Shown: positions 36,085-45,329, counted from the stretch's first letter. The stretch is 64,000 bases of DNA from a bacterium (GCA_021817145.1 JAKAVV010000002.1:124001-188000), one strand, 5' to 3'. Notes: generated by a model not told the origin, from the sequence alone. A program made the numbers and translations.

Positions 36085-37984
36085 TTTTAGCGCTTTCCGT
36101 TTTATATTTTTTTGCGATTAAATCTTTAAACAATGAAAATTGATCAGGCTGAATGATTCGTTTGTTAATAATAAAATTGGAATTAAATATCAACTTATTC
36201 TTTACAACTTTAAAGTAAGCCTTATAAAACCCGGTGGCATTTTCAATTTTAACATCTTTAGGAAGATACCGCACTCGATAGGATTTAGGGAATGTCAAAG
36301 TCATCCGCTTGATTTCCTGCATTTTGCTTCCGATCACAAAAGGATAAACTCTTCCCCCTTTTTCTTTTAAGATCGCTTGAAGTCCGTTAGAAGAATTAAA
36401 AGGGAGAGAAATCAGGGAAAGGTTTCCCGCAGTAGTGGCATAATTTGGAGCTTTAAACCTCACCCCAACGACAAGCGGACGATTTAAATTCGTTACCGAT
36501 GAAATCGAAACTTGTTCAATTTTCGGCTGTCTTCCCGCAATTTGAGCGGCTAAAGCTGAAACCACTCTCTGCCTCTGTTCAAGAGGAACATTCTGCAGAA
36601 GGGTGCGCATCCCAATACTGTTAGCTCCATCCACTTTAATGTCCAGGGATTCTTTGAGGGAGCCATTGGCAGAAAGCTTTCCAACAACATCTACTTCCCT
36701 AAAATTGGCATGAGGAGGGAGGACAGGGGTCTTAACAAAAGATCCTGTGTTTAACAAGAAAGCGGTTCTCCCTTGATCTTCTGGCGGCAAATAGCCAAAA
36801 GGAGCATTTTGGACAAAAGGATCCAGCCATAAAGTTTCTCCATTATGAGTCACTCCGACTAAAACTCGATTAAAAACAGATGGGACAGGAAAATGCGCGC
36901 TGAACTTTCCATTATTTAACGTTGAGATCAATGCTAATTGAGGATGAACTCCTTCTTTTTTATACAACGCATATAACAGAGCGGATTTATCTCGATCATC
37001 CCCTAAACCCTGCCTTAAAATCGTTTGATAATTCAAAGTATGAGGAATAATTCCAAAATCTCCACCGAAACGGGAAGGGAGGCTTTTAATATTCAGATCC
37101 ACAAAATCGTAAATCGTCCTTTCCTTTTTTGAAAGGGTATCGCTCTTTTTAACAATTCCTTTTAAAAGTTTACGCAGCGCCCCTGTTCCTGACACAACAG
37201 GGGTAAAAAATTTGTCTTTTACAGCTTTATTAATCTGGCTCCAGTGAGAAACAGAAGAAATTAATAATTTAGGGACAATATCAGAAATTAAAATGGTGGG
37301 GAGTTCGCTGCTGGGAAAATGATAAGCAGGCACATTTTTCCATTTCCAGGTTGTGATGACTGTTCCATTCTTCCCCGTTTTCTTAACAGAGGATGGAAGC
37401 GTTCCATTCATTTCTTTCACATGAAATTTTTGGCCAGGTTTTTCAATCACTGAAACTTCCAAATCTTTAACAGGATTCTGGTCCTGAAGAAAAAACATAT
37501 CCCAAAAATTCCCTGGAATCCAGAATTTTTCAGTTTTAGTAACCGTATAATTTAACACATCTCCTGGCTGTAAATTGCTCAATGGGAGAAATATCTCTTT
37601 TAAATGATTATAAGGAGGAAATTTTTCAAGAGGTGAAACCACTTTTGCTGTATCAACCGGAATATTTTGTGTGGCGCCGTCAGGTGATGTGATTTTTACC
37701 TGATCAATGGTCCACTTCTGATCAGGGGTCACATAATAAAAGAGCAGAGCATCTGAATATTGTCTCACTGCTTCTGGGGAAAGCAGTTTTACAATCTGAT
37801 GTTCAGTTGAAACAACCTCTTTTCCTGCGGCATTGATGGTGTTGGTGTTTAAAAGAATAACCGCTTGATAATTTGCGGCTAAAATCCCTCCTGCAGGAGA
37901 ACTGATCTCATAAGGCTTACCTAAAACGAACTTGGAACACACGCATACACATAACAAAAGAAAAACAACCGCGATCTTTCTCAT
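36047..37984 (-). CDS. Secreted DUF3857/transglutaminase-like protein with a dead active site
   Basis: The 645-residue protein starts at the second ATG (37984), where GGAGGAGAG sits directly upstream; the earlier ATG at 37996 has no such site. MRKIAVVFLLLCVCVC is a signal peptide. The N-terminal half is DUF3857 (for example EHQIVKLLSPEAVRQYSD), followed by a transglutaminase-like fold. The catalytic Cys region, normally GxCKDKA, reads GLGDDRDKSALLYAL with Asp at the Cys position (36995-36997), and the His region, normally FNHVIV, reads FNRVLV. Only the Asp of WLDPF remains. It is therefore probably a binding or structural protein in the cell envelope. A C-terminal beta-rich domain of about 180 residues follows. 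Confidence 0.83.
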   Translation of the reverse strand: MRKIAVVFLLLCVCVCSKFVLGKPYEISSPAGGILAANYQAVILLNTNTINAAGKEVVSTEHQIVKLLSPEAVRQYSDALLFYYVTPDQKWTIDQVKITSPDGATQNIPVDTAKVVSPLEKFPPYNHLKEIFLPLSNLQPGDVLNYTVTKTEKFWIPGNFWDMFFLQDQNPVKDLEVSVIEKPGQKFHVKEMNGTLPSSVKKTGKNGTVITTWKWKNVPAYHFPSSELPTILISDIVPKLLISSVSHWSQINKAVKDKFFTPVVSGTGALRKLLKGIVKKSDTLSKKERTIYDFVDLNIKSLPSRFGGDFGIIPHTLNYQTILRQGLGDDRDKSALLYALYKKEGVHPQLALISTLNNGKFSAHFPVPSVFNRVLVGVTHNGETLWLDPFVQNAPFGYLPPEDQGRTAFLLNTGSFVKTPVLPPHANFREVDVVGKLSANGSLKESLDIKVDGANSIGMRTLLQNVPLEQRQRVVSALAAQIAGRQPKIEQVSISSVTNLNRPLVVGVRFKAPNYATTAGNLSLISLPFNSSNGLQAILKEKGGRVYPFVIGSKMQEIKRMTLTFPKSYRVRYLPKDVKIENATGFYKAYFKVVKNKLIFNSNFIINKRIIQPDQFSLFKDLIAKKYKTESAKIVFKETGAGKHS

Positions 37985-38073
37985 TCTCTCCTCCATTTTT
38001 TTCTCAAGATTGCTGTAAGAAAGCTTCCTTCTGCAGGAGACGAACGATTCCTTCGTTAAATGATCGAGTTGTC

Positions 38074-38772
38074 ATGAATTTTTCGAAGAAAGCCATTACT
38101 CTTCTGTCAGGAGGAGTGGATTCATCTGTTAACTTTTTATGGGCATTAAGCCATTATGAAGTAGCCAGGACATTGACTTTTGATTATGGGCAGAGAGCGG
38201 CTGCAAAAGAGATTGAATACGCCGGAAAATTATCTAAAAAAATGGGAATAAAACAAGAGGTGATTCAACTCCCTTATTTAGAAACATGGACTCAAACAGC
38301 TCTGGTTAAAAAAAAGAAGCTGCTTCCAAAGCTTTCGCCTGAAGAATTAGAGCATAAAATGAAAACTCAAAACTCGGCAAAAGAAGTATGGGTTCCTAAT
38401 CGAAACGGAATCTTCTTAAATATCGCGGCAGCACTTGCCGAATCCCTCCATATCCAGTATCTTGTCGTTGGATTCAATGCTGAAGAAGGAGCCACTTTCC
38501 CTGATAACTCTCCCGGATTTATAAAAGCGGTTAATGATTCTCTATTCTATTCTACATTGACTCATGTAAAAGTAATCTGCAAAACCCTTCATAAGAACAA
38601 AACCCAGATCGTCAAATTAGGCATCAAGCTTAACCTGCCTTTTGAACTGCTCTGGTCCTGTTATCAAGGAGGGGAAAAAATGTGCGGGATATGCGAATCC
38701 TGCCTGAGATTAAAAAGAGCGGTTCAAATTTCAGCCCCTTCAAAACAGGAGGTCTTATCTTTTGCTCATTAA
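38074..38772 (+). CDS. queC: 7-cyano-7-deazaguanine (preQ0) synthase
   Basis: The 232-residue enzyme turns 7-carboxy-7-deazaguanine into preQ0 with ATP and ammonia for queuosine-type modification. It has the PP-loop ITLLSGGVDSSVNFLWA, TFDYGQRAAAKE, VPNRNGIFLNIAAALAE, FNAEEGATFPDNS and the zinc cysteines in SCYQGGEKMCGICESCLRLK. It is the first gene of a three-gene operon with DUF366 and queE. The ribosome binding site is weak. I saw no preQ1 riboswitch in the 89 bases upstream. Confidence 0.93.
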   Translation: MNFSKKAITLLSGGVDSSVNFLWALSHYEVARTLTFDYGQRAAAKEIEYAGKLSKKMGIKQEVIQLPYLETWTQTALVKKKKLLPKLSPEELEHKMKTQNSAKEVWVPNRNGIFLNIAAALAESLHIQYLVVGFNAEEGATFPDNSPGFIKAVNDSLFYSTLTHVKVICKTLHKNKTQIVKLGIKLNLPFELLWSCYQGGEKMCGICESCLRLKRAVQISAPSKQEVLSFAH

Positions 38773-39319
38773 ATATTCAGAAAAAAAACTGACTTATACA
38801 GGAAAAGAGCTGCGTTCTCTTTTCATTTACAACACGTTTAATCTTCAAGGGGATGCTCTTGTGTCTTTTCAAGGGGAATGCGATGTAAAACTTTCAGAAA
38901 TGGTAGATCAAGAAGATGTTAAAGCAAATGCTCCCATCTATTCCCCCCTCATGCTCCACTTTTTGGCTGAATTCTTCGGAGATGACTTAAGATGCGCTGT
39001 CACAAGGCAGAGACTTTTCATCGCATCCATTCTAGAAATTCTTCAGGAACATGCCCCCCATATTCCCTGGAAACGTTCAGGAGATGATATTTATGTTGAG
39101 AAAAAAAAAGTGTCTGTCTCAATTGCAACAGCAAGCCCGGTATCATCCTTGCTGCACACAGGTTTAAATATTGTCAGCAAAAACACCCCTGTTCCTGCTT
39201 ATGGGCTGGGAGATGCAGGGGTGAACACTGAAAAAATTGCCCTTGAAATACTGCATAAATTCAAGAAAGAAATAGAAGAAATAGAACTGGCTAAATGTAA
39301 AGTCAGATGGGTCACATAA
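38762..39319 (+). CDS. DUF366 family protein in a queuosine operon
   Basis: The 185-residue protein starts at a TTG inside the end of queC, with AGGAGG nine bases upstream. It matches DUF366 (COG2029), whose function I do not know. Conserved-looking parts are FNLQGDALVSFQGECDVKL, the acidic MVDQEDVKANAPIYSPLMLHF and SVSIATASPVSSLLHTGLN with GLGDAGVN. DUF366 genes are found beside preQ0 genes in several lineages, so a role in the pathway is likely. QueD and FolE are absent from this cluster, and DUF366 could fill a missing step, which is speculative. Confidence 0.75.
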   Translation: MLIKYSEKKLTYTGKELRSLFIYNTFNLQGDALVSFQGECDVKLSEMVDQEDVKANAPIYSPLMLHFLAEFFGDDLRCAVTRQRLFIASILEILQEHAPHIPWKRSGDDIYVEKKKVSVSIATASPVSSLLHTGLNIVSKNTPVPAYGLGDAGVNTEKIALEILHKFKKEIEEIELAKCKVRWVT

Positions 39320-39346
39320 ACCAATCCAATCGATGGGGAAAAAATC

Positions 39347-40111
39347 ATGGTGAAATCAGGCTTTATGAAATCAGATGGACATATCATGGAGATTTTTCAA
39401 GGCATTCAAGGAGAAGGGATCTGGGTTGGAGTTCAGCAGATTTTTTTAAGATTTTTCCGATGCAATTTAAGATGCTCCTGGTGTGATACTCCTGAATCCT
39501 TTGCTTTAACAGGAAAAGGAAAAGTTGAAGCCCCTCCTGGAAGCCGATCTTTCCATGAATTTAAAAATCCGATTTCGATTAGATCCGTTATGAAACTGTT
39601 AGACCCTTTTTTTTATCATCCTCACCACAGCCTCAGCATAACAGGAGGGGAGCCTCTTATACATAGAGATTTTCTTCAGGATCTCCTTCCTCTTTTAAAA
39701 AAAAGAGGAGAAACTATTTTCCTGGAAACAGGAGGAACTCTTCCTGACAGATTAAAACCTCTGCTGCCTTTTATAGATATCCTTTCTATGGATATTAAAC
39801 TTCCTTCTTCCACAGAAGAAAAACCTTTCTGGAAAGAGCATGAAGAGTTTTTAAAATTGGCAGCTCAGAAACAGGTTTATATCAAAATTGTTGTCACAAA
39901 AAAAACGGTAGAAAAAGAGATTTTACAAGCGTTAAAACTGATAAAAAGAGTGTCAAGGGAAATCCCTGTTATTTTGCAACCTGTTACTCCTTTTCATGCC
40001 ATACTCCCCCCAACTGAAGTACAGCTTTTAAACTGGCATGATAAAGCCCTTAAACTTTTATCTGATGTTCGCGTGATTCCTCAAACCCATAAAATCATAG
40101 GGCAGCATTAA
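39347..40111 (+). CDS. queE: 7-carboxy-7-deazaguanine synthase (radical SAM)
   Basis: The 254-residue radical SAM enzyme converts 6-carboxytetrahydropterin to 7-carboxy-7-deazaguanine. The cluster motif is RFFRCNLRCSWCDTP, CxxxCxxC; EIFQGIQGEGIWVG is the QueE N-terminal substrate motif; SITGGEPLIH is the SAM-binding GGEP, and MDIKLPSS follows. The segment between the cluster and GGEP is longer than in short QueE forms. It follows the DUF366 gene by 27 bases. Confidence 0.93.
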   Translation: MVKSGFMKSDGHIMEIFQGIQGEGIWVGVQQIFLRFFRCNLRCSWCDTPESFALTGKGKVEAPPGSRSFHEFKNPISIRSVMKLLDPFFYHPHHSLSITGGEPLIHRDFLQDLLPLLKKRGETIFLETGGTLPDRLKPLLPFIDILSMDIKLPSSTEEKPFWKEHEEFLKLAAQKQVYIKIVVTKKTVEKEILQALKLIKRVSREIPVILQPVTPFHAILPPTEVQLLNWHDKALKLLSDVRVIPQTHKIIGQH

Positions 40112-40159
40112 CTGAATAACTTATTCAATTTTCGAATCCAAGCGTCTGTAGAAAGAAAT

Positions 40160-41071
40160 TTAACTTTTCTTGCTGCTGCTTGACTGAACAGGAGGAATTG
40201 TTTTTAAGTAAAGCCAGATAGATTTCAGCTCTGAATTTGTCATATTCTTAAAAACTTCCCACGGCATGAAATTATTGATTGAAGTTCCTCCTGGTGTTTC
40301 CCCTGTTCTCATCAAATGAATGAAATCTTTTTTTGTCCAGGTTCCGATTCCAGCAGGAGTCAAGTTAGCAGCAGGAGGGGTTCCAGGGGGAGCTCCATCC
40401 GGCACTGTTCCGCCCGCAAGATTAGGTCCATGGCAGTGCATGCATCCCGCAATATGAACCAAATAATACCCTTCTGCAGCAGTTCCCTTTTTCCCTAAAT
40501 GGAGAGGTTTTTGATGCTGATTAACAACTTCAGCAGAAAGCAGATCCGAACCTCCTTTTGCAATCACGAAGCGGAAAATTGGACCGACTTTATTTGCGGG
40601 AAGAGAACGGTTAACAGGCGGGATGCTTTTTAAATAAGCAATCACAGCCCCTAAATCTCTTTTAGAAAGATAAGAATAGCTCAAAGAAGGCATCAGCAGC
40701 AGGGACTTCCCATTAGGAGAAACGCCATTTCGAATCGCCATCACCCAGTCTTTTGTCGTAAATTTTCCCCCGATCCCCCCTTTTCCAGAAGTTAAATTTT
40801 TAGGGACAATTCTTCCCACAATGGGAACATTAATCAAAATCCTTCCCGCAAGATCTCTAGAGTGGCAAGCCATACATCCTAAGACCGCATGAACCAAATG
40901 ATGCCCCCTTTGAATCGCTTTCTGACTGGTTGGGATCCTAATGGAAAGAGGATGAATAGAATAAATTTTGTCGATTTTTCTTTGACTGGCAAAATAAACC
41001 CATCCACCAAATATAAGCAAGACGCTAATTAAACCCAGAATGACAAAACCAAACCACCGCAGAAGCTTCAT
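40160..41071 (-). CDS. Membrane-anchored dihaem cytochrome c
   Basis: The 303-residue protein has an N-terminal anchor (WFGFVILGLISVLLIFGGWV) and two class I cytochrome c domains facing outward. Each has a haem motif: GCMACHS at about residue 65 and GCMHCHG at about residue 210. The distal Met candidates are in SLLLMPSLSY and NNFMPWE. It resembles the small cytochrome subunit of alcohol dehydrogenases or a general electron carrier. No oxidase or dehydrogenase partner is adjacent. Export and haem attachment would need a Ccm or Ccs system, to which a CcdA-like protein could supply reductant. Confidence 0.88.
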   Translation of the reverse strand: MKLLRWFGFVILGLISVLLIFGGWVYFASQRKIDKIYSIHPLSIRIPTSQKAIQRGHHLVHAVLGCMACHSRDLAGRILINVPIVGRIVPKNLTSGKGGIGGKFTTKDWVMAIRNGVSPNGKSLLLMPSLSYSYLSKRDLGAVIAYLKSIPPVNRSLPANKVGPIFRFVIAKGGSDLLSAEVVNQHQKPLHLGKKGTAAEGYYLVHIAGCMHCHGPNLAGGTVPDGAPPGTPPAANLTPAGIGTWTKKDFIHLMRTGETPGGTSINNFMPWEVFKNMTNSELKSIWLYLKTIPPVQSSSSKKS

Positions 41072-41290
41072 GTTTTTCCACCTCTAACTTGTCGTCATCC
41101 ATGCCGAACTAAATTTTAATGCTTGACTTAAACAGGAAAATATTCTGATCGCTCGATAAAATACCTTTGCCAAAGTTACTTAAGCAGATCCCCTCACTGG
41201 AAAATAAAAAACCTATAGGAATTAAAAAAATAAAATGGAACATTTAATAAAGAATCAAAGTAAAGCAAGAACCAAAAAGGAGAATCAAAA

Positions 41291-41938
41291 ATGGAAGGGA
41301 AAACCGAATCGCTTCATACCGAACACAAAAGGGATGGTCATGGGCATCACCATCATGAAAGACACGGAGCAAAACAACCGGAACGATTCGACCCCGCTAA
41401 AGCCGCTCTACTGGATGATCCAGAAAGATTTTCTTATCTCCCTCCCGCAAAAATATTATCTCTATTAAACCCTCCGCAAAATGGAATGGTCGTGGATTTT
41501 GGCACAGGAACAGGAACTTATGCTCACGAATTAGCGAAACTACGTCCTGACCTGAACATCATCGCCATTGATGAACAAGAAGAGATGCTGGATCGCGTTA
41601 AAGAGAAACTTGAAAAAAATCCTGGGCTCAAAATAACTCCACTTTTAACTAAAACAGGAACTCTGCCAAAATTAGATGCAGATGGGGTTTTTGCTGTCAA
41701 TGTCTTGCATGAATTGGGAGATGAAGCTCTGCAAGACATTAAAAAGATAATAAAACAGGAAGGGAAAATTTTATTTATTGATTGGAGCTCTGAAATCGAT
41801 CGCCCTGTTGGTCCACCACTGGATCATGTCTATTCGGTCAAAGAAGCTGCAGCGCGAGTCAAGCGGTTTGGATTTTCAGTTCAAAAAGAAGAAAAACTGC
41901 AGTACCATTATGCTCTGATCTGTCTGGCAAAAAGTTAA
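41291..41938 (+). CDS. SAM-dependent methyltransferase with His-rich N-terminus
   Basis: The 215-residue protein starts with a metal-binding-type stretch GHGHHHHERHG (about residues 16-26), then a class I methyltransferase fold with VVDFGTGTGTYA, IIAIDEQEEML and VFAVNVLHELGDE. AAAAAGGAG precedes the ATG, and a strong terminator follows 20 bases after the stop. The His run suggests binding of nickel, copper, zinc or similar ions; the substrate might be a metalloid or a small molecule. Confidence 0.82.
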   Translation: MEGKTESLHTEHKRDGHGHHHHERHGAKQPERFDPAKAALLDDPERFSYLPPAKILSLLNPPQNGMVVDFGTGTGTYAHELAKLRPDLNIIAIDEQEEMLDRVKEKLEKNPGLKITPLLTKTGTLPKLDADGVFAVNVLHELGDEALQDIKKIIKQEGKILFIDWSSEIDRPVGPPLDHVYSVKEAAARVKRFGFSVQKEEKLQYHYALICLAKS

Positions 41939-41960
41939 AAATCCATTTTTCTTTTTTCAA

Positions 41961-41990
41961 TCTGTGATTCCAATCACAGATTTTTTTTAT
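41961..41990 (+). terminator. Rho-independent terminator after the His-rich methyltransferase
   Basis: The arms TCTGTGATT and AATCACAGA form a near-perfect hairpin followed by an uninterrupted run of eight T. It lies about 20 bases past the stop at 41938 and would end that transcript. Confidence 0.85.
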
Positions 41991-42039
41991 CTCTTATGTT
42001 AAGATAATCCATAAAGGAAATGCAAAGGAGGTGAAATAA

Positions 42040-42318
42040 ATGAAAAGACAGTGGAGAGCGATCTCTTTTATTTTTATTGTTTTAACCGCTTTTATAATGG
42101 GGATACTGGTCAGCCCAAAAACATCTAAAGCCGCGTTTCGATACCCTAATATTCACAAAATTAGAATCGCTGCTAGAAAGGCAAGAGCCTCTTATAATTG
42201 GGCGCGCTCTGCTAAACCTGTTTTCGGCGGTCACAGAGCTCAAGCCATGTCCCTGCTGCAGCAGGCAATTTCCCAACTGCATCAAGCGATTATATACAGG
42301 AAAAGCCACCTTAAATAA
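42040..42318 (+). CDS. Small secreted helical protein
   Basis: The 92-residue product has a signal peptide (AISFIFIVLTAFIMGILVSP, cleavage near SKAAF) and a mature part of about 58 residues that is basic and probably two helices (RIAARKARASYNWAR and AMSLLQQAISQLHQAI). AAAGGAGGTGA upstream of the ATG is an almost perfect ribosome binding site, so it may be highly expressed. It stands alone between two terminators. I know no family for it; the helix pattern recalls small periplasmic or cell-wall-associated proteins. Confidence 0.75.
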   Translation: MKRQWRAISFIFIVLTAFIMGILVSPKTSKAAFRYPNIHKIRIAARKARASYNWARSAKPVFGGHRAQAMSLLQQAISQLHQAIIYRKSHLK

Positions 42319-42345
42319 AGTTTCTATAAAAATCTGCTGTTCAGA

Positions 42346-42371
42346 GAGAGCCTTCAGGCTCTCGTTTTTTT
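42346..42371 (+). terminator. Rho-independent terminator after the small secreted protein
   Basis: GAGAGCC and GGCTCTC pair around a TTCA loop and are followed by G and a run of T. It closes the single-gene unit at 42040-42318. Confidence 0.87.
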
Positions 42372-42449
42372 CTCCTCAAGCCCCTCTCCATTAACTTTTC
42401 GTTCTGCCGAGGTGAGACCTTAAAATTTATATTAACGATACTTTCAGGA

Positions 42450-43373
42450 TCACTGACGGCGATGATGCCTGTAAAAAGGTTTATGAGGATGAAGTGGATG
42501 CAGAGGTTTATGAGGATGAAGTGGTTTGCAGCAGAGGGGACCTTTCCCTTTATGTCCCTGCAGCCTCCCGCGCAGTCCCCTAGCTTTTTGCAGAAATCTC
42601 CCCCTCCACCTTGCCCTTAATCTTCTGAAAAAGGGCTGTCTTCTGACATAGGAACGAAAAACCTTAAATTGCCTTGATGGGGGGATTCCTCTTCTCATCA
42701 ACTTAAAAATACCCGCTCTATGCTCTCTTAAAAAATATGAAAACTTTCGATTAAACCTTAAATTTGCTCTCCACCATGGATGATTCTTGATCACTTTCAA
42801 ACTAAAAGGGTGGGGAGCTGAAAGGGCAAATCTCTCCTCTATACCAGAAACATAATATCCAGGCATCACTTTAATCATCTTCACTTTATTTCCTACCTGA
42901 ACCACTCCATTAAAAACATGAACCCCTGAACTTTTACTCTCTACACTCACTTCAAACTCTGTTCCATGAGCAACTGCCACAGCATTTGGAGACTCCACCT
43001 CAAAATTAAAAGGCTTCTTTAAAAAATGAGAAACCTTCACCCAAATACTTCCTAATGACATCCATACAGAGTGTGAATTGTTTATCTTGAAAATACCGTC
43101 CTGTCCAATGGACATCCTCAACATCTGGGGATACTCCAACAGCACGACATTTGCATTCATGTAAGTCTTCAATACTTCTCCGGGAAAAAGCTCCCTGCCC
43201 TCCAGGTTTTTACCTTGTCCATTAAACAAAATTTCATGTTTTGAACTTAATACAATACAAGGTCCGCTTGCAGCCAGGACATAATAACCGGAACGGGATG
43301 AAGAAAAACCTGGCAGAGAACTTAACCCTATCACTAAAAGCAAAAGAAATTTAGCCACTTTTTCTATCTTCAT
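42450..43373 (-). CDS. Secreted FecR-domain protein with basic, His-rich tail
   Basis: The 307-residue protein has a signal peptide (MKIEKVAKFLLLLVIGLSSL) and a FecR-type beta domain (about 40-180), with MLRMSIGQDGIFKI, VESPNAVAVAHGTEFEVSV and VHVFNGVVQVG. In the family this domain senses or anchors at the cell surface. The C-terminal 110 residues are very basic with many Arg, then HPHKPLHP-type His/Pro repeats, so it could bind polyanions or metal. It is 126 bases downstream of the CHASE2 cyclase on the same strand; FecR and CHASE2-cyclase pairs recur in many bacteria. Confidence 0.82.
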   Translation of the reverse strand: MKIEKVAKFLLLLVIGLSSLPGFSSSRSGYYVLAASGPCIVLSSKHEILFNGQGKNLEGRELFPGEVLKTYMNANVVLLEYPQMLRMSIGQDGIFKINNSHSVWMSLGSIWVKVSHFLKKPFNFEVESPNAVAVAHGTEFEVSVESKSSGVHVFNGVVQVGNKVKMIKVMPGYYVSGIEERFALSAPHPFSLKVIKNHPWWRANLRFNRKFSYFLREHRAGIFKLMRRGIPPSRQFKVFRSYVRRQPFFRRLRARWRGRFLQKARGLRGRLQGHKGKGPLCCKPLHPHKPLHPLHPHKPFYRHHRRQ

Positions 43374-43400
43374 CCAAGCGCCTCCCTACAGAACAATTTT

Positions 43401-43430
43401 ATCATAACACTTGCAGGCATTTAATAACAA
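43401..43430 (-). promoter_or_regulatory. Possible promoter for the FecR-domain gene
   Basis: On the minus strand TTGTTA (43425-43430) precedes TATGAT (43401-43406) with an 18-base spacer, 28 bases upstream of the ATG. GGGAGG then precedes the start. This would let the FecR gene be expressed apart from the cyclase upstream. Confidence 0.4.
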
Positions 43431-43499
43431 TACTTATCTCTAACAGTTGGAAAACCCTGCCTATTACAGTTTTGACAGTTTTGATTCTATAAACTCCTT

Positions 43500-45329
43500 C
43501 TATACAGCTTTTTGGGGGGAATAAACCTGGACAGGCTCTGCTTTTCCTTTAATGGTTTGATTCGAATGCTCCGTCCATTCAAAAAACTTCTCCGATGTGA
43601 GAAAAGTTTCTTTGTCAACTGCAATCACATCTTCAAATTTCTTCCCAACAGCTTGCAGTCTGGATGCCAAATTAACCGCATCTCCAATTGCTGTAGGCTG
43701 CAGTTTCCGCGTTGTTCCAAGAAAACCCCACATCACTTTCCCTGAAGCAATTCCAATCCCTGCTGAAATAGAAGCTTTCACAAACTCTTCTTTCATAGCT
43801 AAAGCAGCAAGAACAGCTGATTTACCAGGGTTAGAAACAGGATTTGGAGTGCCTCTATCTTCAGAAAAAAAGATCAGAACCCCATCCCCCTGCCAGTCGC
43901 AAATAATGCCTCCGTAAGGGATCGCTAAATCTTCAACTTTTTGATGAAACTGCTGGAGAGATTCAAAAGTCTGCGCAAGAGTTTCTTTTTCGGTTTTAGA
44001 GGTATATCCCGCCATATCCACAAACATGGCTGTGCCATAAACTTCTTTTCCACCTGCTTTAATCTCTCTTAATTCCAGATCCCGAGCCATTTTCTCCGGA
44101 AGAAAAACACGAAGCGCTCTGCCCAATCTAAACCTTTCAATTAAAATGCACCCTGAATAGAAAAAAACGGAAGAAAACAGCAGGTCTGCTGGCCCAATAA
44201 AAATACGATAATGAATAAAAAGAAAAAACAAAAGATAAAAAATCCCCATCAATATAAAAAGAAAAAAGAGCCCCCCTTTTAAAATCCCGAATCTCAGCAA
44301 AAGCCAGAGAAATAAGAGTAATGACAGCGCAGAAATAAAAATACCTAAAAAAGATTGGTGAATAATAAAAGCTCCAGTCAAAATACTGTTCAAAGCATAC
44401 CCTAAAATCTCTCCACCAGCTATTTTATCTTGAATTTTACGCCCCCTTGAAAGAGGTGTAAAATGAGTATCTGAAGCAGCTGCGCCGGAGTAAAGGAGAA
44501 TAATTTTATTCTTAAACCTTGCGGCAGGAATCTTATCCTCTAAAATTTGATTTAATGGAATCGTGTTCTTAGAAAGATTTGTTTTATAATAAATAAACAT
44601 ATCAGGCTTTCGACTGGCGTCAGGAATTTTCAGCTCTCTCCAAAGCACAGAATAATCCTGTGGATCATGAAAGGGAATATCAGGAGAAAACCCTAAGCGA
44701 GAAACAAATTCTTTCTCTTGTGGAAGCCACCATTCAAACTGATCCCTTTTTTTAAAAACAGGTCTTGCTTTTCTCAAATAATGATGATAAGCTCCTGCGA
44801 GAATTAAAGGGAGAGATGGGATAGGCATTCCTTTTGTTGGATATAAAAGCGAAATTCTTCTGACTTTCCCATCTGGATCCATAAGGACGCCAATAAACCC
44901 AAACCCACAGTTTTCTTTTTCAAGGGATTTTAAAGGGGGCTGAAGAGCCCCCTTTTCATTTAAAGAAACAGCAAAAAAGATATTTCCGTATTGATTAACC
45001 GCTTGCAGAAATTTCTGGAAAAATTTCTTGGAAATTAAAGATGCAGCCTGGAAAAGGATATCAAAACCAACAGCAGCTGGCTTCCCTTTCTCAACGGTCT
45101 CAACAAACTTTAAATAAACTTGAGGAGAAAAGGGCCAGGGGCCATATTTTCGAATGCTAGAGGGATTGATATCCACGAGCAAAAGGTGGGGAGAAACAGG
45201 AACAGATTGGGCATGTCTTATTTCAAAATCGTAAAATTTCCAGTTTAATTTTTCGAAAAAAAAAGGGCGCCAATAAATTAGAAAAGAGGCTAAAACAAAA
45301 ACAAGAATATAGCCATATCCCCTTTTCAT
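43500..45329 (-). CDS. CHASE2-domain class III adenylate/guanylate cyclase
   Basis: The 609-residue membrane protein starts best at the ATG at 45329, where GGGAGTGAG lies just upstream; an earlier ATG at 45356 has no such site. An N-terminal helix (GYILVFVLASFLIYWRPFFF) leads to an extracytoplasmic CHASE2 sensor (about 30-310), then three membrane helices (about 320-400), then the cyclase domain. The cyclase has the metal Asp in AMFVDMAGYT and the second Asp in CDWQGDGVLIFF, followed by SAGIGIASGKVMWGFLG. It should make cAMP or cGMP in response to an outside signal that is unknown. Confidence 0.9.
   Translation of the reverse strand: MKRGYGYILVFVLASFLIYWRPFFFEKLNWKFYDFEIRHAQSVPVSPHLLLVDINPSSIRKYGPWPFSPQVYLKFVETVEKGKPAAVGFDILFQAASLISKKFFQKFLQAVNQYGNIFFAVSLNEKGALQPPLKSLEKENCGFGFIGVLMDPDGKVRRISLLYPTKGMPIPSLPLILAGAYHHYLRKARPVFKKRDQFEWWLPQEKEFVSRLGFSPDIPFHDPQDYSVLWRELKIPDASRKPDMFIYYKTNLSKNTIPLNQILEDKIPAARFKNKIILLYSGAAASDTHFTPLSRGRKIQDKIAGGEILGYALNSILTGAFIIHQSFLGIFISALSLLLFLWLLLRFGILKGGLFFLFILMGIFYLLFFLFIHYRIFIGPADLLFSSVFFYSGCILIERFRLGRALRVFLPEKMARDLELREIKAGGKEVYGTAMFVDMAGYTSKTEKETLAQTFESLQQFHQKVEDLAIPYGGIICDWQGDGVLIFFSEDRGTPNPVSNPGKSAVLAALAMKEEFVKASISAGIGIASGKVMWGFLGTTRKLQPTAIGDAVNLASRLQAVGKKFEDVIAVDKETFLTSEKFFEWTEHSNQTIKGKAEPVQVYSPQKAV

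Noticed and set aside
37985-38073. A preQ1 riboswitch in front of queC
   Set aside because: Only a weak five-pair hairpin is visible; I could not find the C-rich loop and A-rich tail of a preQ1-I aptamer.
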